Positions 6,644 through 12,105 of a DNA stretch of 12,773 nucleotides are shown in pieces. Made by a program: the position numbers and the translations under genes. Every line of letters starts with the position of its first letter. Positions within the stretch are counted from its first letter, which is position 1. The stretch spans positions 1-12,773 of the forward strand of contig CAYXYS010000012.1 in assembly GCA_964469735.1 (NCBI GenBank), written 5' to 3'. This DNA is from JACOYH01 sp964469735. GTDB taxonomy: Bacteria; Patescibacteriota; Minisyncoccia; Minisyncoccales; MHMH01. A model generated the notes under the pieces. It searched no databases, was not told the DNA's origin, and saw only the letters and a list, made by a program, of their open reading frames with translations.

Positions 6644-7696
6644 ATGAGATCTAAAAAACTTTTATTAATACTCCCCCTATTCTTTATTTTGCTCCTGTCG
6701 GCCAGTTTTGTTTTTGCCCAAAGGGAACTGGAGGTTCCCCTACCCCAAATGGGCGAAGCTACGATTTCAGAAACGCCGCTTCTTCCCGAGTACGTAAAAT
6801 ATATTTTTAATTTCAGCATTACTATAGCCGGTTTGGTGGCATTTTTAAGTTTAATTTATGGCGGCGTCCGCTACTTAACCTCGGCGGGCAATCCCGCTAC
6901 TATGTCTGACGCTAGAGATCAGATTTTTGCCGGAATAATAGGGCTTATAGTCATCTTGGGCTCTTGGATACTTCTTACAACCATAAACCCCCAATTGGTC
7001 GTAATTAACCCGCAGTTAAAAGAATCCGAATTAACTCCGGGAATCACGCCGGGTATTTATCTTTGCCGCGATGCCGGTGGCGCAAATTGCGAAGTCTTTA
7101 CGAACTCCACGCCGAGCTTAGGCGAGTTAAATGACAGCGTAGCTTCTATTAAGTTCGTAAATCCTGATAATTTCAGCTACGGGGCGGTTTTACATGAGCA
7201 CGACAATTACAAAGGAAAAATCGCAGTGTGCCTCAGCGACGGTTGCAATAATGGTTACAATAATGTTTCCCATGTAGGAGGAGTTTCTTCTGTTACGCTT
7301 TTTGTCCAGTCCAACGCTTTTGGGGGAGAGGGAGTTACACTTTATGAAATAGAGGAATATAATAAAAGATGCGGCAACGAATGCTATCAAGTTTGTTCCT
7401 CCAGTGGGGGCACTTGCGGTGATGGATGCACGGGTCTCCTTACTTTTTTTGGGGTTGGGGGGGCTGGGCATTGCTGGGGCCCCTTTCAAACCTCCCAGCC
7501 TCAACTAAATACGAGCGAAGACGTCTGGTCAATAGAAATAAATAATCCTGGGAAGTGGCTGGCTGCTCTTTGCAGGGGAAGTAATTATCAAGGCAATTGC
7601 GAAGTTTTTACCACCAGCGATCCTAATTTTGATACAGGGGACAGTTATTTGGGCAGCGTTCCTATGGGTTCAGTCGTTGTTTTGCCTATAAGATAG
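6644..7696 (+). CDS. T4SS pilin-domain protein fused to beta/gamma-crystallin-like motifs
   Basis: 350 residues, paralogous to the preceding gene over the N-terminal ~125 residues: signal peptide (1-25, VFA-Q) and the two-helix module with YVKYIFNF, GGVRYLTSAGNP and LLTTINPQLVV. The secreted remainder differs. Three segments (about 137-172, 179-221 and 305-347) carry Tyr/Cys-x-G-x-C/Y-x-F patterns such as CRGSNYQGNCEVFTTSD and AVLHEHDNYKGKIAVC with a following SVxSI/V strand, resembling beta/gamma-crystallin Greek-key motifs. A Cys-rich insert lies at ~243-277. Such folds often bind calcium or act as inhibitors. It is probably a surface-displayed T4SS accessory or adhesin. No Shine-Dalgarno precedes the ATG; a TATTAT box (6625-6630) lies 13 bases upstream. 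The gap of 35 bases suggests co-transcription with the previous gene or a short-leader promoter. Confidence 0.86.
   Translation: MRSKKLLLILPLFFILLLSASFVFAQRELEVPLPQMGEATISETPLLPEYVKYIFNFSITIAGLVAFLSLIYGGVRYLTSAGNPATMSDARDQIFAGIIGLIVILGSWILLTTINPQLVVINPQLKESELTPGITPGIYLCRDAGGANCEVFTNSTPSLGELNDSVASIKFVNPDNFSYGAVLHEHDNYKGKIAVCLSDGCNNGYNNVSHVGGVSSVTLFVQSNAFGGEGVTLYEIEEYNKRCGNECYQVCSSSGGTCGDGCTGLLTFFGVGGAGHCWGPFQTSQPQLNTSEDVWSIEINNPGKWLAALCRGSNYQGNCEVFTTSDPNFDTGDSYLGSVPMGSVVVLPIR
7451..7479 (+). other. G-quadruplex-capable G-rich tract in coding sequence
   Basis: Four G runs (4, 7, 3 and 4) with loops TT, CT and CATTGCT, directly after a T7 run, inside the crystallin-like pilin gene. The protein frame reads smoothly through it (FFGVGGAGHCWGPF), so no frameshift is indicated. 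Whether a quadruplex forms is unknown. Confidence 0.35.
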
Positions 7697-7705
7697 TTTC
7701 AAATT

Positions 7706-7736
7706 AAAAGGGCGTTTGCTTAGCAAACGCCCTTTT
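7706..7736. terminator. Bidirectional rho-independent terminator
   Basis: Perfect 14-bp stem AAAAGGGCGTTTGC / GCAAACGCCCTTTT with a TTA loop between convergent genes ending at 7696 (plus) and 7739 (minus). A/T runs flank both sides, so it can stop transcription in both directions. Confidence 0.93.
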
Positions 7737-7738
7737 GT

Positions 7739-8569
7739 TTAGAGGTCGATTTTCCACGTTCCATTCTTTAGGATTAGATAGGCGGAGGCTTCAACAGAAT
7801 CGGATTTTTCGAAGTAGATAGTGTAGTAGACGTCAGCACTCTCTTCGTCAATCCGGTCTGGTTCAATGAAGACCAGTTTTTCAATCGGTCCCCCGAGCTT
7901 CTGTGAGAGTAGCTCTAATCCTCCTTCGGCATTGAGTTTATCAAGTGCCCCCTGGGTTAAAAGCTGTTCAGCCTCCTGGATTTTTCCTTCGGAGCAGTAG
8001 AAAACAAATGCTGCCGCTACTTCGTCTGGTCCTTGGGGACTATCCGGTGCTTCCTTGAAAGTTCGTGGATATGAAACGGTAGGTGGTTCGCTGGTGGGGG
8101 GTGTTTGCGTTGGTTCAGATGGCGTCGTGGGAGCAGTCTGAGGCTCGACAATCTCAAAGCCTTCAACTTCAATCTTCACCACCTTGCTCGTGCTGGAGTA
8201 TATTCCTCCAACCCTGAACGCTTCACTTTCTCCAGGCCTCAATGTGATTTTCTGAATGGTCATCATTTTAGGCCAGTTGGCCATCTTTTCTCCGTCTAGA
8301 TAAAAGACGATTGAAGACAGTTTGACCGTTTGATCGGAAACGTTTATTAAGGCCCCCTTCAAGACCAGCTCGAATTCGTCCACGCCTCTTTTTTCCCAGT
8401 CGATTTTTAACTGGGAGGGAAGGTTAGCTTCGCTGACGCTTACTTCCCCTTCTTCGGGTAGATTGATTGTCTCTTCGGGCGGGGCTTGGCTTCCCATAAA
8501 ATTCCAAGCCAAGAAGCCGATTAAGGCGATGAGAACGACAACCGTCACGGCGATCCACTTCTTTTTCAT
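7739..8569 (-). CDS. Membrane-anchored protein with C-terminal NTF2-like (DUF4878-type) domain
   Basis: 276 residues. An N-terminal anchor helix (about 5-24) after a basic MKKKW start; a predicted beta-rich domain (~53-139) with ALINVSDQTVKLSSIVFYLDG, recalling FxLYD/DUF4352-like extracellular beta-sandwiches; a Pro/Thr/Ser linker (~141-172); then a cone-fold-like domain (~180-276) with PDEVAAAFVFYCSEGKIQEAEQLL and a closing LILKNGTWKIDL, matching NTF2-like DUF4878 proteins. It is probably extracytoplasmic; the ligand is unknown. It has its own strong promoter and a good Shine-Dalgarno (AGGAGGG, 8 bases before the ATG), unlike the T4SS genes, which suggests separate and stronger expression. 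Domain names are by pattern only. Confidence 0.82.
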   Translation of the reverse strand: MKKKWIAVTVVVLIALIGFLAWNFMGSQAPPEETINLPEEGEVSVSEANLPSQLKIDWEKRGVDEFELVLKGALINVSDQTVKLSSIVFYLDGEKMANWPKMMTIQKITLRPGESEAFRVGGIYSSTSKVVKIEVEGFEIVEPQTAPTTPSEPTQTPPTSEPPTVSYPRTFKEAPDSPQGPDEVAAAFVFYCSEGKIQEAEQLLTQGALDKLNAEGGLELLSQKLGGPIEKLVFIEPDRIDEESADVYYTIYFEKSDSVEASAYLILKNGTWKIDL

Positions 8570-8576
8570 TCGATTT

Positions 8577-8583
8577 CCCTCCT
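8577..8583 (-). promoter_or_regulatory. Strong Shine-Dalgarno
   Basis: Minus-strand AGGAGGG, spacing about seven bases from the ATG at 8569. It fixes the start of the NTF2-like protein gene. Confidence 0.85.
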
Positions 8584-8619
8584 ATAAAATTTTTAAAATA
8601 GCAGATTTAGTATATTCGA

Positions 8620-8648
8620 ATACTACTACAATTTTAATGTTTTGTCAA
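8620..8648 (-). promoter_or_regulatory. Sigma-70-type promoter of the NTF2-like protein gene
   Basis: Minus-strand consensus TTGACA (8648-8643), 17-base spacer, TAGTAT (8625-8620); start of transcription expected near 8613. The palindrome TATTCGAATA (8613-8622) overlaps the -10/+1 region and could be an operator, though it is short. Confidence 0.72.
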
Positions 8649-8665
8649 GACCTGGAGGTATATTA

Positions 8666-8691
8666 AAAAAGCCACCATAGGGTGGCTTTTT
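8666..8691 (-). terminator. Rho-independent terminator after the small membrane protein gene
   Basis: Stem AAAAAGCCACC / GGTGGCTTTTT (11 bp) with loop ATAG, seven bases downstream of the stop at 8698. It separates this gene from the promoter of the next minus-strand gene. Confidence 0.9.
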
Positions 8692-8697
8692 AAAACT

Positions 8698-9093
8698 TTA
8701 GTCGTCATCTTCACCGAGCTCATAAACGTCCCAAGTGCCATTGTCCCTTTTTCTTATGGTGCGCGTAGGCGTTAATCCCTTTAGTACCATTTCAATTAAG
8801 GGACCGGACTTGCCAATTAGTGCGAGCACAAGAAAAATAATCAGAAGTCCGATTAGACCCGATATTAATATCGGCAAGCTCCACACAAAAATGGCAATAG
8901 CGGCGATCTTGATAAGCCAGTGGTTGCTTCCAATGAAAATGAAGATGGATGCGATGCCTCCTATAAAAAGGAGTAAAAGGCATATACCCCCTACCGGCCC
9001 GCACGACGGCATTCTTGTCCAGCTGTCCGGATACCATAGTCTCCCCCAGGTATCAAAGAATTCACCTAGTCCAAATACAGATACATCAGACAT
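8698..9093 (-). CDS. Small hypothetical membrane protein
   Basis: 131 residues. An aromatic N-terminus (FDTWGRLWYPDSW) precedes three closely spaced hydrophobic helices at about 36-56, 60-77 and 78-96, then a basic-to-acidic cytoplasmic or external tail ending ELGEDDD. I do not recognise the family. The start is well supported by AAGGAGGGG five bases upstream, and a TTGACA box overlaps the end of ksgA. A terminator follows directly. It may be transcribed both from its own promoter and by readthrough from ksgA, since no terminator separates them. Function unknown. Confidence 0.78.
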   Translation of the reverse strand: MSDVSVFGLGEFFDTWGRLWYPDSWTRMPSCGPVGGICLLLLFIGGIASIFIFIGSNHWLIKIAAIAIFVWSLPILISGLIGLLIIFLVLALIGKSGPLIEMVLKGLTPTRTIRKRDNGTWDVYELGEDDD

Positions 9094-9098
9094 CTCTT

Positions 9099-9107
9099 CC
9101 CCTCCTT
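9099..9107 (-). promoter_or_regulatory. Strong Shine-Dalgarno
   Basis: Minus-strand AAGGAGGGG, five bases before the ATG at 9093. It decides the start of the small membrane protein. Confidence 0.85.
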
Positions 9108-9133
9108 ATTTCCGAATTAAAGTGCGATATTAA

Positions 9134-9163
9134 TCTTTACAACTTTTTTTTAATTATTGTCAA
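9134..9163 (-). promoter_or_regulatory. Putative promoter of the small membrane protein gene
   Basis: Minus-strand consensus TTGACA (9163-9158), overlapping the ksgA stop codon, with an A-rich spacer of 18 bases to a weak TAAAGA (9139-9134). The spacer contains an A8 run. The -35 is perfect and the -10 poor. Confidence 0.5.
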
Positions 9164-10035
9164 TAATCGTAACTTCCGGCCAGCTTCATCCATTCCCGCA
9201 AAGAAAGAGTTTCAGCCCTTCGGCTGGGCTCAACGCCGTTTTCTAAAAGCCATTCTTTCGCTTTCTTTTTATCATATTTTAGTTGTTTTGCCTGCCCGCT
9301 TAAGTTTTTTGAAGAAAAATTTAAGCGGGATAAATTATTGCTCAGCTGTTTTCTGGGTTGAGAGAAACCCGCTTTAACGATTTTAAAGAAAAGATCCGTA
9401 TCCCCTATCGGGACGTTTTTGGGCGTTATTTTAATCAGCGCCGCATCGACTTCCGGCTGCGGCCAGAAAAATTTTTTAGAGATATAAAAAATGATTTTCG
9501 GTTCGGCGTAAGCCTGTACGGATACGGCCAAAAGATTCATCCTTGGAGGCTTTTGGCAAATTCTTTGCGCTACTTCTTTCTGTACCACCAACACCAAATA
9601 CACGGGTTTCACCCGTGTATTTTCTAAAAACTTCCTGATAGCCGGGGCGGTCAGATAAAAAGGCAGATTGCCTACCACTTTGTAATTGAGGGAGGCTAAG
9701 CCTCCATCAATTTGAGGGAGGCTTAGCCTCCTGATATCTCCACGAATAACTTCAACATTAGTAAAGCCTTTCAGCGTTTCTCTTAATATCTGGATCATTC
9801 TAGGGTCTTTTTCCACTGCAATAACCTTGCCGGCTGCTTTTGCAATCTCCTTTGTGAGCTCTCCGGTTCCAGGCCCTATTTCCAAAACAGTGTCTTTACT
9901 GGTTATCTCCGCCGCTTTTACTATTTTTCTTACAATCCTCCTGTCAGCCAAAAAGTTCTGGCCGAATCGCTTGGAAGGCCGGGCTTGGTATTGTTTGAGT
10001 AGGAATTTTGGGTTTTTGGAAGAGATTGAATCCAT
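9160..10035 (-). CDS. ksgA: 16S rRNA (adenine-N6) dimethyltransferase KsgA/RsmA
   Basis: 291 residues, normal family length. SAM-dependent enzyme that dimethylates the two adjacent adenines in the 3'-terminal hairpin of 16S rRNA during small-subunit assembly. Motifs in order: RFGQNFL (23-29), SAM-binding LEIGPGTGELT (51-61), acidic motif around VIAVEKDPRM (71-80), GD (99-100), the catalytic NLPF (123-126, where most KsgA have NLPY), VQKEVAQR (151-158) and PQPEVDAALI (192-201). The frame stays open upstream to 10125, but the extra 30 codons cross the promoter of the divergent gene and lack family similarity, so ATG 10035 is chosen. Two palindromic repeats lie within the gene, encoding loops between conserved motifs. 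A TACAAT box six bases before the ATG suggests a leaderless transcript. Confidence 0.95.
   Translation of the reverse strand: MDSISSKNPKFLLKQYQARPSKRFGQNFLADRRIVRKIVKAAEITSKDTVLEIGPGTGELTKEIAKAAGKVIAVEKDPRMIQILRETLKGFTNVEVIRGDIRRLSLPQIDGGLASLNYKVVGNLPFYLTAPAIRKFLENTRVKPVYLVLVVQKEVAQRICQKPPRMNLLAVSVQAYAEPKIIFYISKKFFWPQPEVDAALIKITPKNVPIGDTDLFFKIVKAGFSQPRKQLSNNLSRLNFSSKNLSGQAKQLKYDKKKAKEWLLENGVEPSRRAETLSLREWMKLAGSYDY
9596..9622. repeat. Perfect 12-bp hairpin inside ksgA
   Basis: AAATACACGGGT / ACCCGTGTATTT with loop TTC. On the coding strand it encodes part of ENTRVKPVYL (residues ~138-147), a loop just before the conserved QKEV segment. Such a perfect palindrome is not needed by the protein and may be a small repeat insertion or an mRNA structure. 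Confidence 0.85.
9686..9731. repeat. Two tandem palindromic repeats inside ksgA
   Basis: TTGAGGGAGGCTAAGCCTCC (9686-9705) and the same 20-mer with one changed base (9712-9731), 26 bp apart. Each contains a palindrome GGAGGCT-N-AGCCTCC (9691-9705, 9717-9731), and the two units can also pair with each other. They encode roughly RRLSLPQIDGGLASL, a stretch between the GD and NLPF motifs where family members usually have a short loop. Confidence 0.88.
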
Positions 10036-10041
10036 ATGATA

Positions 10042-10050
10042 ATTGTAGCA
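10042..10050 (-). promoter_or_regulatory. Extended -10 promoter of ksgA, leaderless
   Basis: Minus-strand TGCTACAAT (extended -10 form), with TACAAT ending six bases before the ATG at 10035. No good -35 at 17 bases. The expected transcript start coincides with the start codon. Confidence 0.5.
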
Positions 10051-10068
10051 TATTGTGGATAATCGGAC

Positions 10069-10097
10069 TTGACCCGCCTCTCCAAGGCTGGTATTCT
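10069..10097 (+). promoter_or_regulatory. Promoter of the LysM-CHAP gene
   Basis: TTGACC (10069-10074), 17-base spacer, TATTCT (10092-10097); transcript start near 10104, about 11 bases before the ATG. Divergent from the ksgA promoter within an 80-base intergenic region. Confidence 0.6.
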
Positions 10098-10114
10098 TAA
10101 AGAAGAGTTTGAAT

Positions 10115-11209
10115 ATGGATAGCATACCAGATTTGGCCCGTAAAACGGTAATTAAGGCAGAAAGGTGGATAGGGCCTAAAAAAGTTAATTGGCTGAAGGG
10201 CAGATTAACGGCGGTTAGCGAGTACTTAAAGGGTTCTAAGAAAGATCCCTTACTTTATTTAAGTTCCCTAGCAGTGGCTTTATTCGTAGTCATTACTCTT
10301 GTTGCCGCTCCTTCATCTACAAACGTTAACAGCTTTCTTTTAAACGACGGTCCCCAGTCTAATGCGGGGGCCTTTTTAATGCCCACGGAGAGGATAAAAG
10401 AGTCTCCGGATCTGACCTTGATAGAAAAAAACAGCTTGGCCGCCATATCTCCTCCTATTACCGTTACTCCCCAGGTTTTAGGGGCTTTGGCCGAAGGAGC
10501 CGATTATGAGACTAATAGGAAGGAGATAATAGAATATACCGTTCAGAATGGAGACAGCCTTTGGGGAATAGCCAAGAAATTCGGCGTTTCAATCGATACG
10601 GTTATTTGGGCCAACGACATTGGAGGAGTGATTATACAGCCGGGCCAAAAGCTGTTAATATTGCCGGTTTCAGGAGTCGTTCACGAGGTAAAATCGGGAG
10701 ACACTGTGGGAGCTTTGGCCGTAAAATATAAGGCTGAGGCAGGGGATATAATTGCTTTTAATGATATAAAGGGAGATATTTATAAAGGAGACAAACTTAT
10801 AATACCGGGCGGACAGATGCCTTCGTACTCATCCGTGAGCCTTCCTAGCTCAAGCGTTGCCAACCTCAGTACCAACAATTTCTACGGCAAATCTCATGCT
10901 TTTCCGTACGGGCAGTGTACTTGGTGGGTCGCCCAGCAAAGAGCCATTCCCTCTTGGGGTAATGCCGCAGACTGGATGCCAAATGCGATAGCTGAGGGAT
11001 ATCCCACCTGTTCGGGCAGGTACTGCATACCCCAAACGGGAGCGGTGATATCTTTAGAGGGCCACAGGATATTCGGGCACGTCGGCTATGTTGAACAGGT
11101 TCAAGGGGATAAAATAAAGATATCCGAAATGAATTATATTGGCTGGGGAGAAATGAATTACAGATGGATTACAATCGGCGACCCCATAATTAAAGGATAC
11201 ATATACTAA
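10115..11209 (+). CDS. Membrane-anchored LysM-LysM-CHAP peptidoglycan hydrolase
   Basis: 364 residues from ATG 10115 (a TTG two codons earlier is less likely). A basic amphipathic N-terminus, one membrane helix at ~46-65, then an extracytoplasmic part: LysM 1 (~140-184, YTVQNGDSLWGIAKKFGVS) and LysM 2 (~188-232, HEVKSGDTVGALAVKY), which bind peptidoglycan glycans, and a C-terminal CHAP domain (~258-360). Catalytic Cys268 in YGQCTWWVA and His322 in FGHVGYVEQV are present, with E338/N340 as likely third residue. CHAP enzymes are amidases or endopeptidases cleaving peptide cross-links. Near a T4SS it could open the wall for the channel; a role in cell separation is equally possible. A 28-codon ORF follows after eight bases. 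Confidence 0.94.
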   Translation: MDSIPDLARKTVIKAERWIGPKKVNWLKGRLTAVSEYLKGSKKDPLLYLSSLAVALFVVITLVAAPSSTNVNSFLLNDGPQSNAGAFLMPTERIKESPDLTLIEKNSLAAISPPITVTPQVLGALAEGADYETNRKEIIEYTVQNGDSLWGIAKKFGVSIDTVIWANDIGGVIIQPGQKLLILPVSGVVHEVKSGDTVGALAVKYKAEAGDIIAFNDIKGDIYKGDKLIIPGGQMPSYSSVSLPSSSVANLSTNNFYGKSHAFPYGQCTWWVAQQRAIPSWGNAADWMPNAIAEGYPTCSGRYCIPQTGAVISLEGHRIFGHVGYVEQVQGDKIKISEMNYIGWGEMNYRWITIGDPIIKGYIY

Positions 11210-11217
11210 AACCTAAA

Positions 11218-11304
11218 ATGTTGGAATTTTCTCTTATTTGGTTTTTATTAATGGGCACAGTAGCCTATTTTTTGGTTGGGATAGTAGAAAGGTTCGTTTC
11301 CTAG
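11218..11304 (+). CDS. 28-residue single-helix membrane miniprotein (candidate)
   Basis: ATG 11218 to TAG 11302-11304. The product MLEFSLIWFLLMGTVAYFLVGI-VERFVS is one hydrophobic helix with a charged C-terminal end, a typical form of small membrane proteins. It begins eight bases after the CHAP gene and ends a few bases before the shared terminator, so it lies on the same transcript. There is no Shine-Dalgarno, as for several other genes here, so coupling or reinitiation would be required. It could be a regulator or stabiliser of the hydrolase, or a chance ORF. Conservation next to CHAP genes in relatives would decide. Confidence 0.5.
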   Translation: MLEFSLIWFLLMGTVAYFLVGIVERFVS

Positions 11305-11315
11305 TCCTTAGATAA

Positions 11316-11347
11316 ACAAAAACCGCTTAGCTTGTAGCGGTTTTTGT
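11316..11347. terminator. Bidirectional rho-independent terminator
   Basis: 12-bp stem ACAAAAACCGCT / AGCGGTTTTTGT with an 8-base loop, extended by A and T runs, between the convergent CHAP/miniprotein unit and the dksA-like gene (stop at 11364). Confidence 0.9.
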
Positions 11348-11363
11348 TTTTTATCCGATTGGA

Positions 11364-11753
11364 TTATTTCTCTTGGCAGTCCATACAAAGTCTGGCTTCG
11401 GGATATATTCTCAACCTTTTTTCGTCTATGTTCTTCTTACAGTTTTCGCATTTGCCGTACTCCCCTTTTGTTATCTTATCCAGGGCTATATTTATGTCCC
11501 TTAGCTTTATTTCTAGAGCATATTCCACCGGCAGGCGGTTTCCGTAAGCTTCAACCTCGTCAGCGCCCGTTTCCAGGGCCGCTCCGCCGAACTCGCCGTC
11601 CATCTTGGGAAACTTGCTGTCCCAATCGTCTTTCAGGTCGGGGTCTTTCTTGGCGATAGATTGCAGTTCGCTTTTAACGATCTCCTCTTCTTTTTCCAGG
11701 CGCTCTTTTAGTTCTTGAATTAGTTTTTTATCCACCCCGTTAGAAGTCGTCAT
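11364..11753 (-). CDS. TraR/DksA-type C4 zinc-finger protein
   Basis: 129 residues. An N-terminal helical hairpin (~8-34 and ~64-95) is followed by a zinc finger with C102, C105, C123, C126 in GKCENCKKNID and PEARLCMDCQE, the classical TraR/DksA C4 finger. Family members bind the RNA polymerase secondary channel and adjust promoter activity, often with ppGpp; short forms like this are common in CPR. The acidic pair expected at the hairpin tip is not obvious to me, so DksA-like activity is unproven. The first codons (MTTSNG) are encoded by the terminal repeat of the 131-bp element. Two -10-like boxes lie at or just before the ATG. GTG at 11735 (V7) is a possible alternative start, where the original gene may have begun before the element inserted. 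Confidence 0.9.
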   Translation of the reverse strand: MTTSNGVDKKLIQELKERLEKEEEIVKSELQSIAKKDPDLKDDWDSKFPKMDGEFGGAALETGADEVEAYGNRLPVEYALEIKLRDINIALDKITKGEYGKCENCKKNIDEKRLRIYPEARLCMDCQEK

Positions 11754-11865
11754 TATACAGTTATTATGCTGATTTCTGACGGACTTATGTTATTGATTTT
11801 ATCCCCGTTAGTGCCTGGCAGAAAAAGTTAATCTAATTTTTTTCTGTCTTAGACTTCTAACGGGG
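11735..11865. mobile_element. 131-bp MITE-like inverted-repeat element
   Basis: CCCCGTTAGAAGTC (11735-11748) is exactly inverted as GACTTCTAACGGGG (11852-11865). The word TCCA lies directly outside both ends (11731-11734 and 11866-11869), as for a 4-bp target duplication. The interior is AT-rich and non-coding, with a hairpin (CAGAAAAAGTTA / TAATTTTTTTCTG, 11819-11846) and a third CCCCGTTAG copy (11803-11811). The ends start with CCCCGT and are 14 bp, like those of the 311-bp GIY-YIG element, hinting at one family with an empty member here. The element overlaps the start of the dksA-like gene. An RNA regulatory stem of a dksA leader is the main alternative. Confidence 0.6.
11752..11768 (-). 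promoter_or_regulatory. Candidate -10 boxes for the dksA-like gene
   Basis: Minus-strand CATAAT (11768-11763), nine bases before the ATG at 11753, and TATAAT (11757-11752), overlapping that ATG. The first fits a near-leaderless mRNA from ATG 11753. The second fits a start at GTG 11735. Neither has a convincing -35. Both lie within the 131-bp element. Confidence 0.4.
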
Positions 11866-11909
11866 TCCATATATTTAACTGTAATTTAATAATACCAGAA
11901 AAAAAACAA

Positions 11910-11970
11910 AAAACAAAAAGGGACTAGCAAGCCCGCGATGTTTTTTAAAAAATGGAGCTTAGTCCCTTTT
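11910..11970 (-). terminator. Terminator of the candidate ncRNA
   Basis: Perfect 11-bp stem (AAAAGGGACTA 11916-11926 with TAGTCCCTTTT 11960-11970) enclosing a 33-base loop with a T6A6 tract. On the minus strand it is followed by T5-G-T6-G-T-rich sequence, the usual sign of intrinsic termination on that strand. Confidence 0.7.
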
Positions 11971-12041
11971 GAGAGGCAACCGCCTCTTTATATGTAAGCC
12001 GAAACCCAGCTTTACTGCTAAGGCATCAGCTGAAAGGTGCT
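11910..12041 (-). ncRNA. Candidate structured small RNA or leader RNA
   Basis: Minus-strand unit of about 130 bases with its own promoter-like boxes (12076-12048) and a strong terminator. Internal structure: a hairpin ATCAGC / GCTGAT (12025-12030 with 12039-12044, partly upstream of the expected start), a G-rich middle with GCC/GGC pairing, a tight hairpin AGAGGC-AACC-GCCTCT (11972-11987), and the terminal stem (11916-11970). No ORF of note. It matches none of the RNA families I can check by eye (6S, SRP, tmRNA, common riboswitches). It lies between the amidase and the dksA-like gene, so it could be a free sRNA or an attenuator controlling readthrough into the dksA-like gene. Confidence 0.5.
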
Positions 12042-12047
12042 GATTAC

Positions 12048-12076
12048 ATTATCTCATAATCAAAAGACCCGGTCAA
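12048..12076 (-). promoter_or_regulatory. Promoter of the candidate ncRNA
   Basis: Minus-strand TTGACC (12076-12071), 17-base spacer, GATAAT (12053-12048); transcript start near 12041. Good spacing and five of six -10 matches, with no coding gene directly behind it. Confidence 0.6.
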
Positions 12077-12105
12077 GTTCGGGCCCAAAACGTGTTTTAC
12101 GAACA

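Noticed and set aside
7441..7485. Possible frameshift at the T7/G7 runs
   Set aside because: The reading frame gives a continuous, composition-consistent protein on both sides and ends in a recognisable C-terminal motif.
8735..9377. Plus-strand ORFs opposite the small membrane protein and ksgA
   Set aside because: They cover genes with strong Shine-Dalgarno or diagnostic motifs on the other strand and lack start signals.
10036..10125. N-terminal extension of KsgA to 10125
   Set aside because: It would cross the promoter and start of the divergent gene, and family similarity begins shortly after the Met at 10035.
11735..11865. Integron attC site
   Set aside because: GTTAGAA and TTCTAAC look a little like attC core sites but break the consensus (final Y/R positions), and no integrase or cassette array is present.
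11920..12053. Plus-strand S-box (SAM-I) riboswitch
   Set aside because: Words such as GGCAACC and AGGTGCTGATT recall S-box segments, but their spacing and order do not form the S-box core, no gene follows on the plus strand, and promoter and terminator point to the minus strand.
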